From positions 1-8,643 of the forward strand of contig JAHIEM010000022.1 of assembly GCA_018901625.1 (NCBI GenBank): a DNA stretch of 8,643 nt, in the 5' to 3' direction. Shown here in pieces: positions 1-5,300 of the stretch (position 1 is the stretch's first letter; each line of letters starts with the position of its first letter). Below the pieces are notes generated by a model. The model had not been told where the DNA came from. It made no database searches and worked only from the letters and a program-made list of their open reading frames with translations. A program made the translations under genes and the position numbers. This stretch comes from Nanobdellota archaeon (GTDB taxonomy: Archaea > Nanobdellota > Nanobdellia > Pacearchaeales > GW2011-AR1).

Positions 1-460
1 CAGCATTAGCATAGTCTATACTCTTTTCATGATGGTCCTCAATAATAACTGGAATGTCTAGTTCTCTGCAAATCTCTTCCTTACACTTCCCCCCATAAAC
101 ATCTCCTGAAAAAATAATTTGAAAATTATCAGCTGGAAAGTGTTTTTTAATAAAGTCAAGTGTTTTTTGCTTCCACTCTAAATGTCTAGAGGTTATGAAA
201 ATTATTTTATTCTTTTGCTTGAGAGTATTAATCACTTCCTTAGCACCATCCATAAAATCAATTTCATCAAACAAATCAGAATCATGATACTCTTTCCAGA
301 GAGGATACTCCTTTTCTTTAGGGATATTAAGAACCTCACTCAACCAGTATTTTTCACAATCATCAACACTTAAATAACCATTATATTTCAGTTTATAAAA
401 TTTGCAAAAACCTTCTTGCAAAGCAACTAAAGTATTGTCTATATCAACCCCAATTTTCAT
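1..460 (-). CDS. HAD-family 5'-nucleotidase-like phosphatase (NT5C type), C-terminus off the window
   Basis: The minus-strand frame opens with ATG at 460 and stays open for 153 codons to the window edge, so the 3' end is missing. Four HAD phosphatase motifs appear in order: DIDNT at residues 6-10 (D6 nucleophile, D8 acid/base), TSR at 90-92, a lysine near 125-127 in YGGKCK, and the acidic pair E141-D142 in IEDH. The run SGDVYGGK and the spacing resemble the cytosolic 5'(3')-deoxyribonucleotidase/NT5C-like family, which removes phosphate from (deoxy)nucleotides; the true substrate cannot be read from sequence. The start codon overlaps the DP1 stop as ATGA (457-460), so the gene is probably translated by coupling on the same message. 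That places a nucleotide phosphatase in a replication operon. Family call is good, substrate uncertain. Confidence 0.85.
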   Translation of the reverse strand, partial: MKIGVDIDNTLVALQEGFCKFYKLKYNGYLSVDDCEKYWLSEVLNIPKEKEYPLWKEYHDSDLFDEIDFMDGAKEVINTLKQKNKIIFITSRHLEWKQKTLDFIKKHFPADNFQIIFSGDVYGGKCKEEICRELDIPVIIEDHHEKSIDYANA

Positions 461-2076
461 TTTTCCACCTCACAAATCATTTCCCCAGTTTCAGCTTTTT
501 CCTCGCAAGTCTTAGTCTCCTCAATTTCCTTTTCTTCAGAAAAATCAATAATCTTAACAGCCCTTGTTCTTAAATTCACAATAGGAACTTTGCAAGGATC
601 AGGATGATTCCCCAATTTTTCTTCAAACGGCGTCGTGCTCTGCCAGCAGCTGGAGCAAATAATAAGAATATTATTGTATATATCCACATCAGGTTTATGC
701 AAATCCCCAGTAGTAATTATATCTGGGATGTCAACTATTGCAAGCTCATCTCTCTTCTCATTAGGAATGTAAGTTACAGCAGAGTGAATCGGGCATAGAT
801 GCCTGTTCTTTAGCATAACTCTAACAACTTTACTCGGAGTGTCATGTGCCTTGATAGTTCTAAGCGAGTCAACCTCATTGATAATGTGAATCATGCTCGC
901 CCCGTGATACATTAAAATCTTGATTCCCCTCTGGTTTTTATTCATAATTTCTACAAGCGAAGGATTGCTCACAAGTATAATATTGTCAAGTTCGTGCAAA
1001 GGCCACGCAAACTCCTTTCCCAAAACAGGCTGTGGTTCAGCAACACGCACAGCATCGTGTTGCCCCGGGCACATGATTATTGTAACATCATTTCTAATCC
1101 TCGAAAGATACTCAGCCAGCTTTTTATACTGCCCAACAATATCTTTAATAGATAAAAGCAAGTCCTGATTAGGATATACCCCAATCCCATCAATAGTATC
1201 TCCTGTAATAAAAAGATACTTTACCTTCAATGCCTCCTCTCTCTGCCTGCTATCTCCAAGATTCCCATTAATCCACTCAATAAATTTCAAAAAATTCTTT
1301 TCAAGGAACATCTTGCTCCCAACATGAGTGTCAGAAGTAAACGCAGCAAATTCTTCAGAATCTAAGTGATTCTTCTCCCAAATAATCGCTTCTGGAAATA
1401 TAATCTCATTAACAAAAAACATCTCACGGGTTCCAGACCCCCTTACCCCAATAACAGAGTCAGGCATAACGTCCCGAGCCATAGCATAAACATCATCCTT
1501 ATTCTGATTGATAAGAACAGAAATCTTCCCAGTCAAATCTTCTAGCTCTAGCATCAGATTCTTATTTTTAGTCATCCTCTTGCTGTAAACAATTCCAATA
1601 ATACTAAACCCCTGCTTCTGGCTGCTTATCTTGTTTATCGAAGTTAAATTCTCAAGTTCTGGCCTCTCCTGCAGCACCTTTCTCAATTCAGAATACCGCG
1701 CCCTAAAGTATTTTGTAAAATCCTGCACCTTAATCTTCTTAGTGAGATTAGAAGAACTGTATAAAACCTTCACATTTCTCTTACTAACTCCTTCTTCCAC
1801 AACCTCTCCTATTTTAGGTTTTATCTCTCTGGAAATCTCAATACTTACACCAAGATTTATACACAGCCTCTCAAAACCACTCTCAGGCATAATCCCCCGA
1901 AGATTATGAACATTCTCACAGACAAAATTTTTGTTAAGTATCTTCCCCTTCAAGAATATCACTTTTTCTATAATCTCTTTGGCAGTATCCTCGCTAAATT
2001 CTGAAAGAACCTCTCCAACCTCTTTATCTAGCAAGATTCCCCTCGAAATGCAAAATTTTAAGATTTCAGTTTTCAT
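457..2076 (-). CDS. polB: DNA polymerase D (Pol II) small subunit DP1, exonuclease subunit
   Basis: 539 residues. DP1 is the proofreading 3'-5' exonuclease subunit of the archaeal D-family replicative polymerase and partners DP2, which is not in this window. An OB-fold-like segment lies around residues 155-225. The calcineurin-like phosphoesterase domain follows, with SDTH at 248-251, GDTIDG at 292-297, GQHD at 338-341 inside the DP1 signature PGQHDAVRVAEPQP, YHG at 390-392 and GDLH at 457-460. The usual GNHD asparagine is glutamine (Q339) and the first position of the usual GHxH is aspartate (D458). The N-terminal 60 residues look like the small helical domain of DP1. The last 26 residues (514-539) are a Glu/Lys-rich tail. 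The in-frame stop TAG at 2095-2097 rules out a longer start. It lies downstream of orc1/cdc6, a common archaeal arrangement, and overlaps the nucleotidase gene by 4 bp. Confidence 0.96.
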   Translation of the reverse strand: MKTEILKFCISRGILLDKEVGEVLSEFSEDTAKEIIEKVIFLKGKILNKNFVCENVHNLRGIMPESGFERLCINLGVSIEISREIKPKIGEVVEEGVSKRNVKVLYSSSNLTKKIKVQDFTKYFRARYSELRKVLQERPELENLTSINKISSQKQGFSIIGIVYSKRMTKNKNLMLELEDLTGKISVLINQNKDDVYAMARDVMPDSVIGVRGSGTREMFFVNEIIFPEAIIWEKNHLDSEEFAAFTSDTHVGSKMFLEKNFLKFIEWINGNLGDSRQREEALKVKYLFITGDTIDGIGVYPNQDLLLSIKDIVGQYKKLAEYLSRIRNDVTIIMCPGQHDAVRVAEPQPVLGKEFAWPLHELDNIILVSNPSLVEIMNKNQRGIKILMYHGASMIHIINEVDSLRTIKAHDTPSKVVRVMLKNRHLCPIHSAVTYIPNEKRDELAIVDIPDIITTGDLHKPDVDIYNNILIICSSCWQSTTPFEEKLGNHPDPCKVPIVNLRTRAVKIIDFSEEKEIEETKTCEEKAETGEMICEVEK

Positions 2077-2094
2077 TTTCTCTTTTAATAATTT

Positions 2095-2116
2095 CTACAA
2101 AACCCCTACAAAACCC
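2095..2116. repeat. Perfect 11-bp tandem repeat in the DP1 leader/core promoter
   Basis: CTACAAAACCC occurs at 2095-2105 and again immediately at 2106-2116. On the DP1 coding strand it reads as GGGTTTTGTAG twice. It lies between the proposed TATA box and the DP1 start codon and spans the predicted transcription start near 2101, a position suited to a repressor or leader element. No function is known to me. Confidence 0.6.
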
Positions 2117-2122
2117 TCACTA

Positions 2123-2130
2123 TTTATAGA
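2123..2130 (-). promoter_or_regulatory. TATA box of DP1
   Basis: The minus strand reads TCTATAAA. Using the 22-nt spacing seen at leaderless genes in this window, transcription would begin near 2101, leaving about 25 nt of leader. The leader has only a weak purine-rich stretch (AAAAGAGAAA) before the ATG and no clear Shine-Dalgarno. Confidence 0.5.
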
Positions 2131-2152
2131 TTATTGTTCCGCCATACAACTC

Positions 2153-2183
2153 TCAGAATATTCTGATTTTTTCAGAATATTCC
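2153..2183. promoter_or_regulatory. Paired GAATATTC palindromes upstream of DP1
   Basis: TCAGAATATTCTGA (2153-2166) is a perfect 14-bp palindrome. A second copy, TCAGAATATTC, follows at 2172-2182, so the two GAATATTC cores start 19 bp apart. The pair can also be read as an 11-bp inverted repeat around a TTTTT loop (2156-2166 with 2172-2182). It lies about 23 bp upstream of the DP1 TATA box, an activator-like position, and 27 bp past the cdc6 stop, so a cdc6 transcript-end hairpin is the alternative. The same octamer pair occurs upstream of prs. Confidence 0.5.
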
Positions 2184-2207
2184 AATAACAACTCTTGAAT
2201 TACACTG

Positions 2208-3410
2208 CTACAAATTCAGGCTATCTCTCAATATACCCTTTGCCTTCTCTAAAATAGCAGCAGGAATAGAAAGCACAATCTCCCTAGTTCTTCCGTGCCT
2301 CCCCTTGCTGATAACCCGCGCATTAATTAACCCAAGCATGTCTGACTCAGCAATTAAATCCCCCACCCTCCTCTGAGTAAGTATCTCTGTCCTGGACTTC
2401 TGGCATAATTGCTGATAGAAATTATAAATATCCCCTGTAAAAATTTTGTCAAGCTTCTTGCTCTCAGTTAAAGAGATTATAGAAAATAAAACCAATTGCA
2501 GCTGTTTAGGAGCAGAGTGCATCAAATCAAGAATCTTGTCCCTGTCCATCTTATCATTAGCTAAATCAACATGACACAAAGAAACCTTTTCTTTTCCATC
2601 CCTCTCAGCTAACTCACCAGCCACTCTTAATAAGTCCAGTGCTCTTCTTGCATCACCATGCTCCCTAGCAGCATAAGCAGCACATTTTGAAATAACTCCA
2701 TCTTCCACCACATTCTTCTTAAATGCCCTGCATGATCTCTTGCTCAAAATCTCCTGAAGCTGCAAAGCATTATACGGTGCAAATATCAACTCCTCCTCAC
2801 CAAGCGAACTTCTAACTCTCGGGTCTAAAGATTCAAGAAAATTTAAATCATTGCTTATGCCCACAACACAAATCTGAGCATTATTAAGCTCTGTATTAAG
2901 TCTAGTGAGGTTATATAGAAAATTATCAGATATCTTCTTCACAGCCTGGTCTATCTCATCAAGTACTAAAACAATTATCTGCTTCTCCTGTTCAATTAAT
3001 TCTATAAACCTGTTATAAACCTGTTGAGTAGGCAATCCAGTAGAAGGAACCTCCCCCCCCAACTTCTTAATCATCTCAGCAAGAATCCGATACTCAGTAT
3101 CAGCAACCTGCTTAAGCTTGCAATTCAAATACTCTATTCTCAATTTAACATCAGAATTCTTTGCTCGTTTTAATAGTTCATCCCTGACAAACTGCACACT
3201 CAATGTTTTTCCAGTTCCGGTTTGTCCATAAACAAATAAGTTGCTTGTTCTTTCGCCCCTAAGAGTAGGCGCAAGTATTGATGCAATCTGCTCTATCTGC
3301 TTGTCTCTATGAGAGATGTTCTCTGGAATAAAGTTAGCCTGCAAAACAAACTTATCCTCGAATATCTTATTCTCCGAGAATGCATTAAAAATATCATCAA
3401 GTTGTGGCAT
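2208..3410 (-). CDS. cdc6: Orc1/Cdc6 replication initiator, AAA+ ATPase
   Basis: 400 residues, the usual length for archaeal Orc1/Cdc6, which binds origin repeats and recruits the MCM helicase. Walker A is GQTGTGKT at 62-69, Walker B is VLVLDEID around 146-153, sensor 1 is the asparagine in GISND (N187), the arginine-finger region is DPRVRSS at 196-202, and sensor 2 is GDARRALD at 252-259. The C-terminal winged-helix domain covers about 300-400, with the basic wing KGRHGRTRE at 369-377. It is intact and fills the coding strand up to an AT-rich gap with origin-like repeats, the classic position next to oriC. A G8 homopolymer in the coding strand (3053-3060) encodes part of LGGE. GAGG ends 4 nt before the ATG, a possible Shine-Dalgarno. 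The downstream gene is DP1. Confidence 0.96.
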   Translation of the reverse strand: MPQLDDIFNAFSENKIFEDKFVLQANFIPENISHRDKQIEQIASILAPTLRGERTSNLFVYGQTGTGKTLSVQFVRDELLKRAKNSDVKLRIEYLNCKLKQVADTEYRILAEMIKKLGGEVPSTGLPTQQVYNRFIELIEQEKQIIVLVLDEIDQAVKKISDNFLYNLTRLNTELNNAQICVVGISNDLNFLESLDPRVRSSLGEEELIFAPYNALQLQEILSKRSCRAFKKNVVEDGVISKCAAYAAREHGDARRALDLLRVAGELAERDGKEKVSLCHVDLANDKMDRDKILDLMHSAPKQLQLVLFSIISLTESKKLDKIFTGDIYNFYQQLCQKSRTEILTQRRVGDLIAESDMLGLINARVISKGRHGRTREIVLSIPAAILEKAKGILRDSLNL

Positions 3411-3413
3411 ATT

Positions 3414-3419
3414 TCCTCT
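3414..3419 (-). promoter_or_regulatory. Shine-Dalgarno-like site of cdc6
   Basis: The minus strand reads AGAGGA, with GAGG 4 nt before the ATG at 3410. It agrees with a message that has a leader, unlike the leaderless genes to the right. The spacing is short, so the call is tentative. Confidence 0.35.
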
Positions 3420-3464
3420 TTTTCATAACTCCTAAAATCCATAACTTCTTCTTGTTTTTAAACT

Positions 3465-3472
3465 TTTATATT
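3465..3472 (-). promoter_or_regulatory. TATA box of cdc6
   Basis: The minus strand reads AATATAAA. With the 22-nt rule the transcript would start near 3443, giving about 33 nt of leader that includes the AGAGGA site. No TATAAA sits at the leaderless distance from the ATG. The box lies inside the putative origin region, so initiator binding could autoregulate the gene. Confidence 0.45.
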
Positions 3473-3515
3473 TTTCATCACACATTTTTTATTCTTAAAA
3501 AACTCAAAAGTAGTC

Positions 3516-3536
3516 ACACCACCATTTCCTATGGAG
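3516..3536 (-). promoter_or_regulatory. ORB-like initiator-binding site 1
   Basis: The minus strand reads CTCCATAGGAAATGGTGG followed by TGT. It resembles the archaeal origin recognition box, a short GGAAA-centred dyad followed by a G-rich string on one side. The core TCCATAGGAAAT repeats at site 2 with one mismatch and in the same orientation. Confidence 0.5.
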
Positions 3537-3620
3537 ACTAAAAACAAGAGTATACTCCCCTCGAAATAAAGCTAGTTTATTAACAAAAAATCTCGAAACA
3601 ACAAAGAAAAATACATTTTA

Positions 3621-3635
3621 ATTTCCTGTGGAAAT
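3621..3635. promoter_or_regulatory. ORB-like initiator-binding site 2 (mini-ORB dyad)
   Basis: ATTTCC-TGT-GGAAAT is a perfect 6-bp inverted repeat with a 3-bp centre, very like the short euryarchaeal mini-ORB dyad. Its 12-bp core matches site 1 at 11 positions (plus strand ATTTCCTRTGGA), 97 bp away. It abuts the AT-only tract. No G-string follows on the minus strand. Confidence 0.5.
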
Positions 3636-3709
3636 AAATTAATAAATTAATTAAAATTTTCTATTGTATAATATAATATATATAATATAATATATAAATA
3701 TTTATAAAA
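3632..3709. other. AT-only tract, candidate DNA unwinding element
   Basis: Only two of 78 bases are G or C (3661 and 3666). The second half is an irregular TATAATATAA-type repeat (about 3667-3700). It starts at the edge of the ORB-like dyad, the expected relation between initiator sites and a duplex-unwinding element. Confidence 0.5.
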
Positions 3710-3735
3710 CAAACAACAACAACAACACAACACAA
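3707..3735. repeat. AAC-rich simple repeat
   Basis: An AAC/ACA microsatellite of about 28 bp follows the AT tract. One strand is free of G and T except at its edges, giving strong strand asymmetry. It has no coding potential. Confidence 0.6.
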
Positions 3736-3739
3736 ATCC

Positions 3740-3747
3740 TTTATAAA
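3740..3747 (+). promoter_or_regulatory. Orphan TATA box 1
   Basis: TTTATAAA. The 22-nt rule puts a transcript start at G3769, the first base of GGGT, which can pair with ACCC at 3781-3784. No start codon lies there, so this would drive a small RNA, a long leader for the PRC-barrel message, or nothing. Confidence 0.3.
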
Positions 3748-3793
3748 TCTTCTCCATGCGCAATCATAGGGTCAGTCTAAACCCAGCAATTCC

Positions 3794-3801
3794 TTTATAA
3801 T
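3794..3801 (+). promoter_or_regulatory. Orphan TATA box 2
   Basis: TTTATAAT. The predicted start at about 3823 falls in a GG-led sequence with no reading frame behind it. From here to 3944 I see no gene and no other convincing structure beyond scattered AT-rich boxes. Confidence 0.25.
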
Positions 3802-3944
3802 TCATCTAAAAACTAATCAAAGGTTCGCTTTAATCATAAAACCAACTAACTTAATCCAACCCTCTCAAAAACATTAATATCTAAAATATACCTCTAAAAT
3901 AGTAGTGAACCTTCCAAATTATAAACTCCAAAAATACAGAAAAG

Positions 3945-3952
3945 TTTATAAA
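3945..3952 (+). promoter_or_regulatory. TATA box of the PRC-barrel gene
   Basis: TTTATAAA, preceded by a purine-rich BRE-like AGAAAAG. TATAAA ends exactly 22 nt before the ATG at 3974, identical to four other genes here, which points to a leaderless message and decides the start. Confidence 0.65.
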
Positions 3953-3973
3953 GAAATTATCTCTCAAGTTCAT

Positions 3974-4234
3974 ATGGCAATGGATAAAAGACCTTTTGGT
4001 GAGATTATAGGCAAACTAACAGTTACAAAAGAGGGCAAGCGCTTGGGAATAGTTCACGATATCACATTTGAAACACGAACAGGCGAGTTAATACAAATAG
4101 TAGTAAAAGACCCAACTCCCTACACAAAAAACCTTAACCTGGAGCGAACAAAAGAAAATGAAATACTTATTCCCTACAACTCAATAATTGCAATAGGCGA
4201 TTTTGTTGTTGTAAGTGAAGAAGATGTAATTTAA
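3974..4234 (+). CDS. PRC-barrel domain protein (archaeal small type, CdpB-like)
   Basis: 86 residues from ATG 3974. The frame is open further up to GTG 3905 (109 residues), but the extra N-terminus contains the TATA box and lies outside the barrel. GEIIGK (9-14), EGKRLGIVHDI (20-30), FETRTGEL (32-39) and IAIGDFVVVSEEDV near the end match the small archaeal PRC-barrel family. These are single beta-barrel adaptor proteins that bind other proteins or RNA-processing factors. Haloarchaeal relatives CdpB1/CdpB2 work in the divisome with SepF. A role in cell division is inference; the domain call is firm. There are no membrane segments. The SecB-like gene follows after 11 bp with no TATA box of its own, so the two are probably co-transcribed. 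Confidence 0.85.
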   Translation: MAMDKRPFGEIIGKLTVTKEGKRLGIVHDITFETRTGELIQIVVKDPTPYTKNLNLERTKENEILIPYNSIIAIGDFVVVSEEDVI

Positions 4235-4245
4235 CAATTTTTAAA

Positions 4246-4668
4246 ATGCAAATTATAGGATTTAATTTTACTAAAATCTCTAGCGAACGGAAAAAAAACC
4301 CATCTGGAAAGATGGAAATAAAATCAAATATCAATCTTAAAAACATTTCTCAGGAAAAAGTCGATTTAATCAAAGATAAAGACGTGCTCAAATTTGAATT
4401 CGAGTTTAAAATAGACTACTCTCCAGATATAGCCATAATTCTTTTTGAAGGCTCAATACTTGCAATAGTTGATAAAGAAACTCAAAAAGACGTGCTCAAA
4501 AAATGGAAAACTAAGAAAATCTCAGACGAAGTCAGGCTTCCCCTGTTTAATACAATTCTCGCAAAATGCAATCTTAAATCACTCCAACTGGAAGATGAAT
4601 TTAACCTCCCTATGCACGTTCCAATGCCAAGATTATCTCCTCCCCAGGAAAAAGGCTATGTCCAGTAA
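4246..4668 (+). CDS. Conserved hypothetical, possibly SecB-like chaperone
   Basis: 140 residues, no signal peptide or membrane helix. The N-terminal half alternates as beta strands (IKSNINLKNI at 25-34, VLKFEFEFKIDYSP at 47-60, IAIILFEGSILAIV at 62-75). A helical C-terminal half follows, with RLPLFNTILAKCNLKSL at 97-113 and the Pro-rich tail LPMHVPMPRL at 121-130. The antiparallel strands, the acidic IDYSP/LFEGS region and the helix leading to a proline-rich end recall SecB, an export chaperone with an archaeal relative in Methanocaldococcus (MJ0357). I see similarity of layout, not a diagnostic motif, so the function is tentative. An A8 run at 4290-4297 encodes RKKN and is a possible slippage site. 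It lies directly behind the PRC-barrel gene and probably shares its transcript. Confidence 0.7.
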   Translation: MQIIGFNFTKISSERKKNPSGKMEIKSNINLKNISQEKVDLIKDKDVLKFEFEFKIDYSPDIAIILFEGSILAIVDKETQKDVLKKWKTKKISDEVRLPLFNTILAKCNLKSLQLEDEFNLPMHVPMPRLSPPQEKGYVQ

Positions 4669-4692
4669 AATATATTTCTTATAATATAAATA

Positions 4693-4700
4693 ATTATAAA
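4693..4700 (+). promoter_or_regulatory. TATA box of the 134-residue gene
   Basis: ATTATAAA, with TATAAA ending 22 nt before ATG 4722. A second AATATAAA lies at 4683-4690. The geometry predicts a leaderless message beginning at the start codon. Confidence 0.6.
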
Positions 4701-4721
4701 CTCAAATCCCCAAACAGACTA

Positions 4722-5126
4722 ATGGCAGATCTTGTTATGCTCGCAGAAGTCAATCACGCTACATCTTTTCTTGAAAAAGAGTTCCGGCAAGAAATACCCA
4801 TAAGACTAGTAACTGTTATCTTTCGCAATCCAGATGATAACATAGGAGGCACTATGGCTCTTCGGGAAAGAGTTCAGGCAGAAGCCCAAGTTTATATTCC
4901 CACCCCCAGAAGACTCCCAATAGAGAGAGGAGACAAAATAGTCATAGAAGGAGCATACAGAGAAGATCGCGGTGATTATGATATCCAAAGAATCCATCTT
5001 TTATGGGGCTCTCAAAATGGAAAAAATATAGTTCTTGCAACCTTTCGCTCAACCAATCTTAATCCATACCAGTTTAAGCCAATAGATCCCGAAGCAATAG
5101 AAGAGCTCTGCTTGAGAATGGATTGA
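4722..5126 (+). CDS. Unrecognised conserved-looking 134-residue protein
   Basis: I do not recognise this family. It is a soluble, charged protein without signal peptide or membrane helix. The middle and C-terminal parts look beta-rich: IPIRLVTVIF at 25-34, VQAEAQVYIP at 51-60, GDKIVIEGAYRE at 70-81, YDIQRIHLL at 86-94 and IVLATFR at 103-109. The segment from GDKIVIEGAYRE to IHLL is reminiscent of an OB-fold strand pair, which would suggest nucleic-acid or ligand binding, but this is weak. TPRRLPIERGD (61-71) is a basic loop. Start ATG 4722 is fixed by a TATA box 22 nt upstream; M6 is the only nearby alternative. It forms its own transcription unit ahead of tRNA-Ser. Confidence 0.75.
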   Translation: MADLVMLAEVNHATSFLEKEFRQEIPIRLVTVIFRNPDDNIGGTMALRERVQAEAQVYIPTPRRLPIERGDKIVIEGAYREDRGDYDIQRIHLLWGSQNGKNIVLATFRSTNLNPYQFKPIDPEAIEELCLRMD

Positions 5127-5136
5127 TTATAATCAA
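5123..5136 (+). terminator. Palindrome over the stop codon, possible transcript end
   Basis: TTGATTATAATCAA is a perfect 14-bp palindrome that includes the TGA stop at 5124-5126, followed by AT-rich sequence with a T4 run at 5142. It is short and AT-only apart from two bases, so it could be a weak terminator or a binding site. Confidence 0.25.
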
Positions 5137-5141
5137 TTAAG

Positions 5142-5149
5142 TTTTAATA
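5142..5149 (+). promoter_or_regulatory. Possible TATA box of tRNA-Ser
   Basis: TTTTAATA would place the transcript start about 7 nt before the tRNA 5' end. It is a poorer match than the protein-gene boxes. Confidence 0.3.
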
Positions 5150-5177
5150 TTCTGTATTTCTGTAAAATCTCAGTCTA

Positions 5178-5259
5178 GCCCGGAGCGCATAACGGTTGGT
5201 GCAACTGCCTCGAAAGCAGTGTCCGCAAGGATATCTAGGTTCAATTCCTGGTCCGGGCG
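5178..5259 (+). tRNA. trnS: tRNA-Ser (anticodon CGA)
   Basis: Class II tRNA. The acceptor stem GCCCGGA (5178-5184) pairs perfectly with TCCGGGC (5252-5258), with discriminator G5259 as expected for serine. The anticodon arm is ACTGC-CTCGAAA-GCAGT (5204-5220), anticodon CGA at 5211-5213, reading UCG. The long variable arm is TCC-GCAA-GGA (5222-5231). The T arm is CTAGG-TTCAATT-CCTGG (5235-5251) with one T-G pair. The D arm starts GCA (5187-5189) and closes TGC (5200-5202). CCA is not encoded and there is no intron. Position 8, almost always U, is G5185 in this fold. Confidence 0.95.
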
Positions 5260-5271
5260 TGATTAACAAAA

Positions 5272-5279
5272 AATATAAA
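5272..5279 (+). promoter_or_regulatory. TATA box of the 55-residue gene
   Basis: AATATAAA, with TATAAA ending 22 nt before ATG 5301 and just downstream of the tRNA. The exact spacing supports the small gene as real and rules out an upstream extension over the tRNA. Confidence 0.55.
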
Positions 5280-5300
5280 CCCCTAAATTTAATAATTAAA

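Larger units (their letters stand above)
3411..3735. other. Putative replication origin (oriC) next to cdc6
   Basis: This gene-free stretch lies upstream of orc1/cdc6. It contains two similarly oriented ORB-like sites (3516-3536 and 3621-3635), a nearly pure A+T tract (3632-3709) suited to unwinding, and an AAC-rich simple repeat. Flanking genes are transcribed away from it on both sides. Archaeal origins typically pair ORB repeats, an AT-rich unwinding element and an adjacent cdc6 gene. Only two ORB-like sites are seen, and no experimental evidence is available, so this is inference from layout and motifs. Confidence 0.6.

Noticed and set aside
604..1909. Several 60-90 codon frames on the plus strand opposite DP1
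   Set aside because: They lie fully antisense to a strongly supported gene, have no TATA box at the leaderless distance that I noticed and show no recognisable motifs.
3631..3710. Mobile-element or plasmid-origin iterons in the AT tract
   Set aside because: The TATAATATAA units are irregular and low complexity, with no Rep or transposase gene; an unwinding element is simpler.
3819..3831. GGTTCG-containing mini-hairpin resembling a tRNA T arm
   Set aside because: No acceptor, anticodon or D arm could be fitted around it on either strand; the stem is only 4 bp.
5196..5300. N-terminal extension of the 55-residue frame over the tRNA
   Set aside because: It would translate most of tRNA-Ser; the TATA box at 5272-5279 and ATG 5301 explain the gene better.
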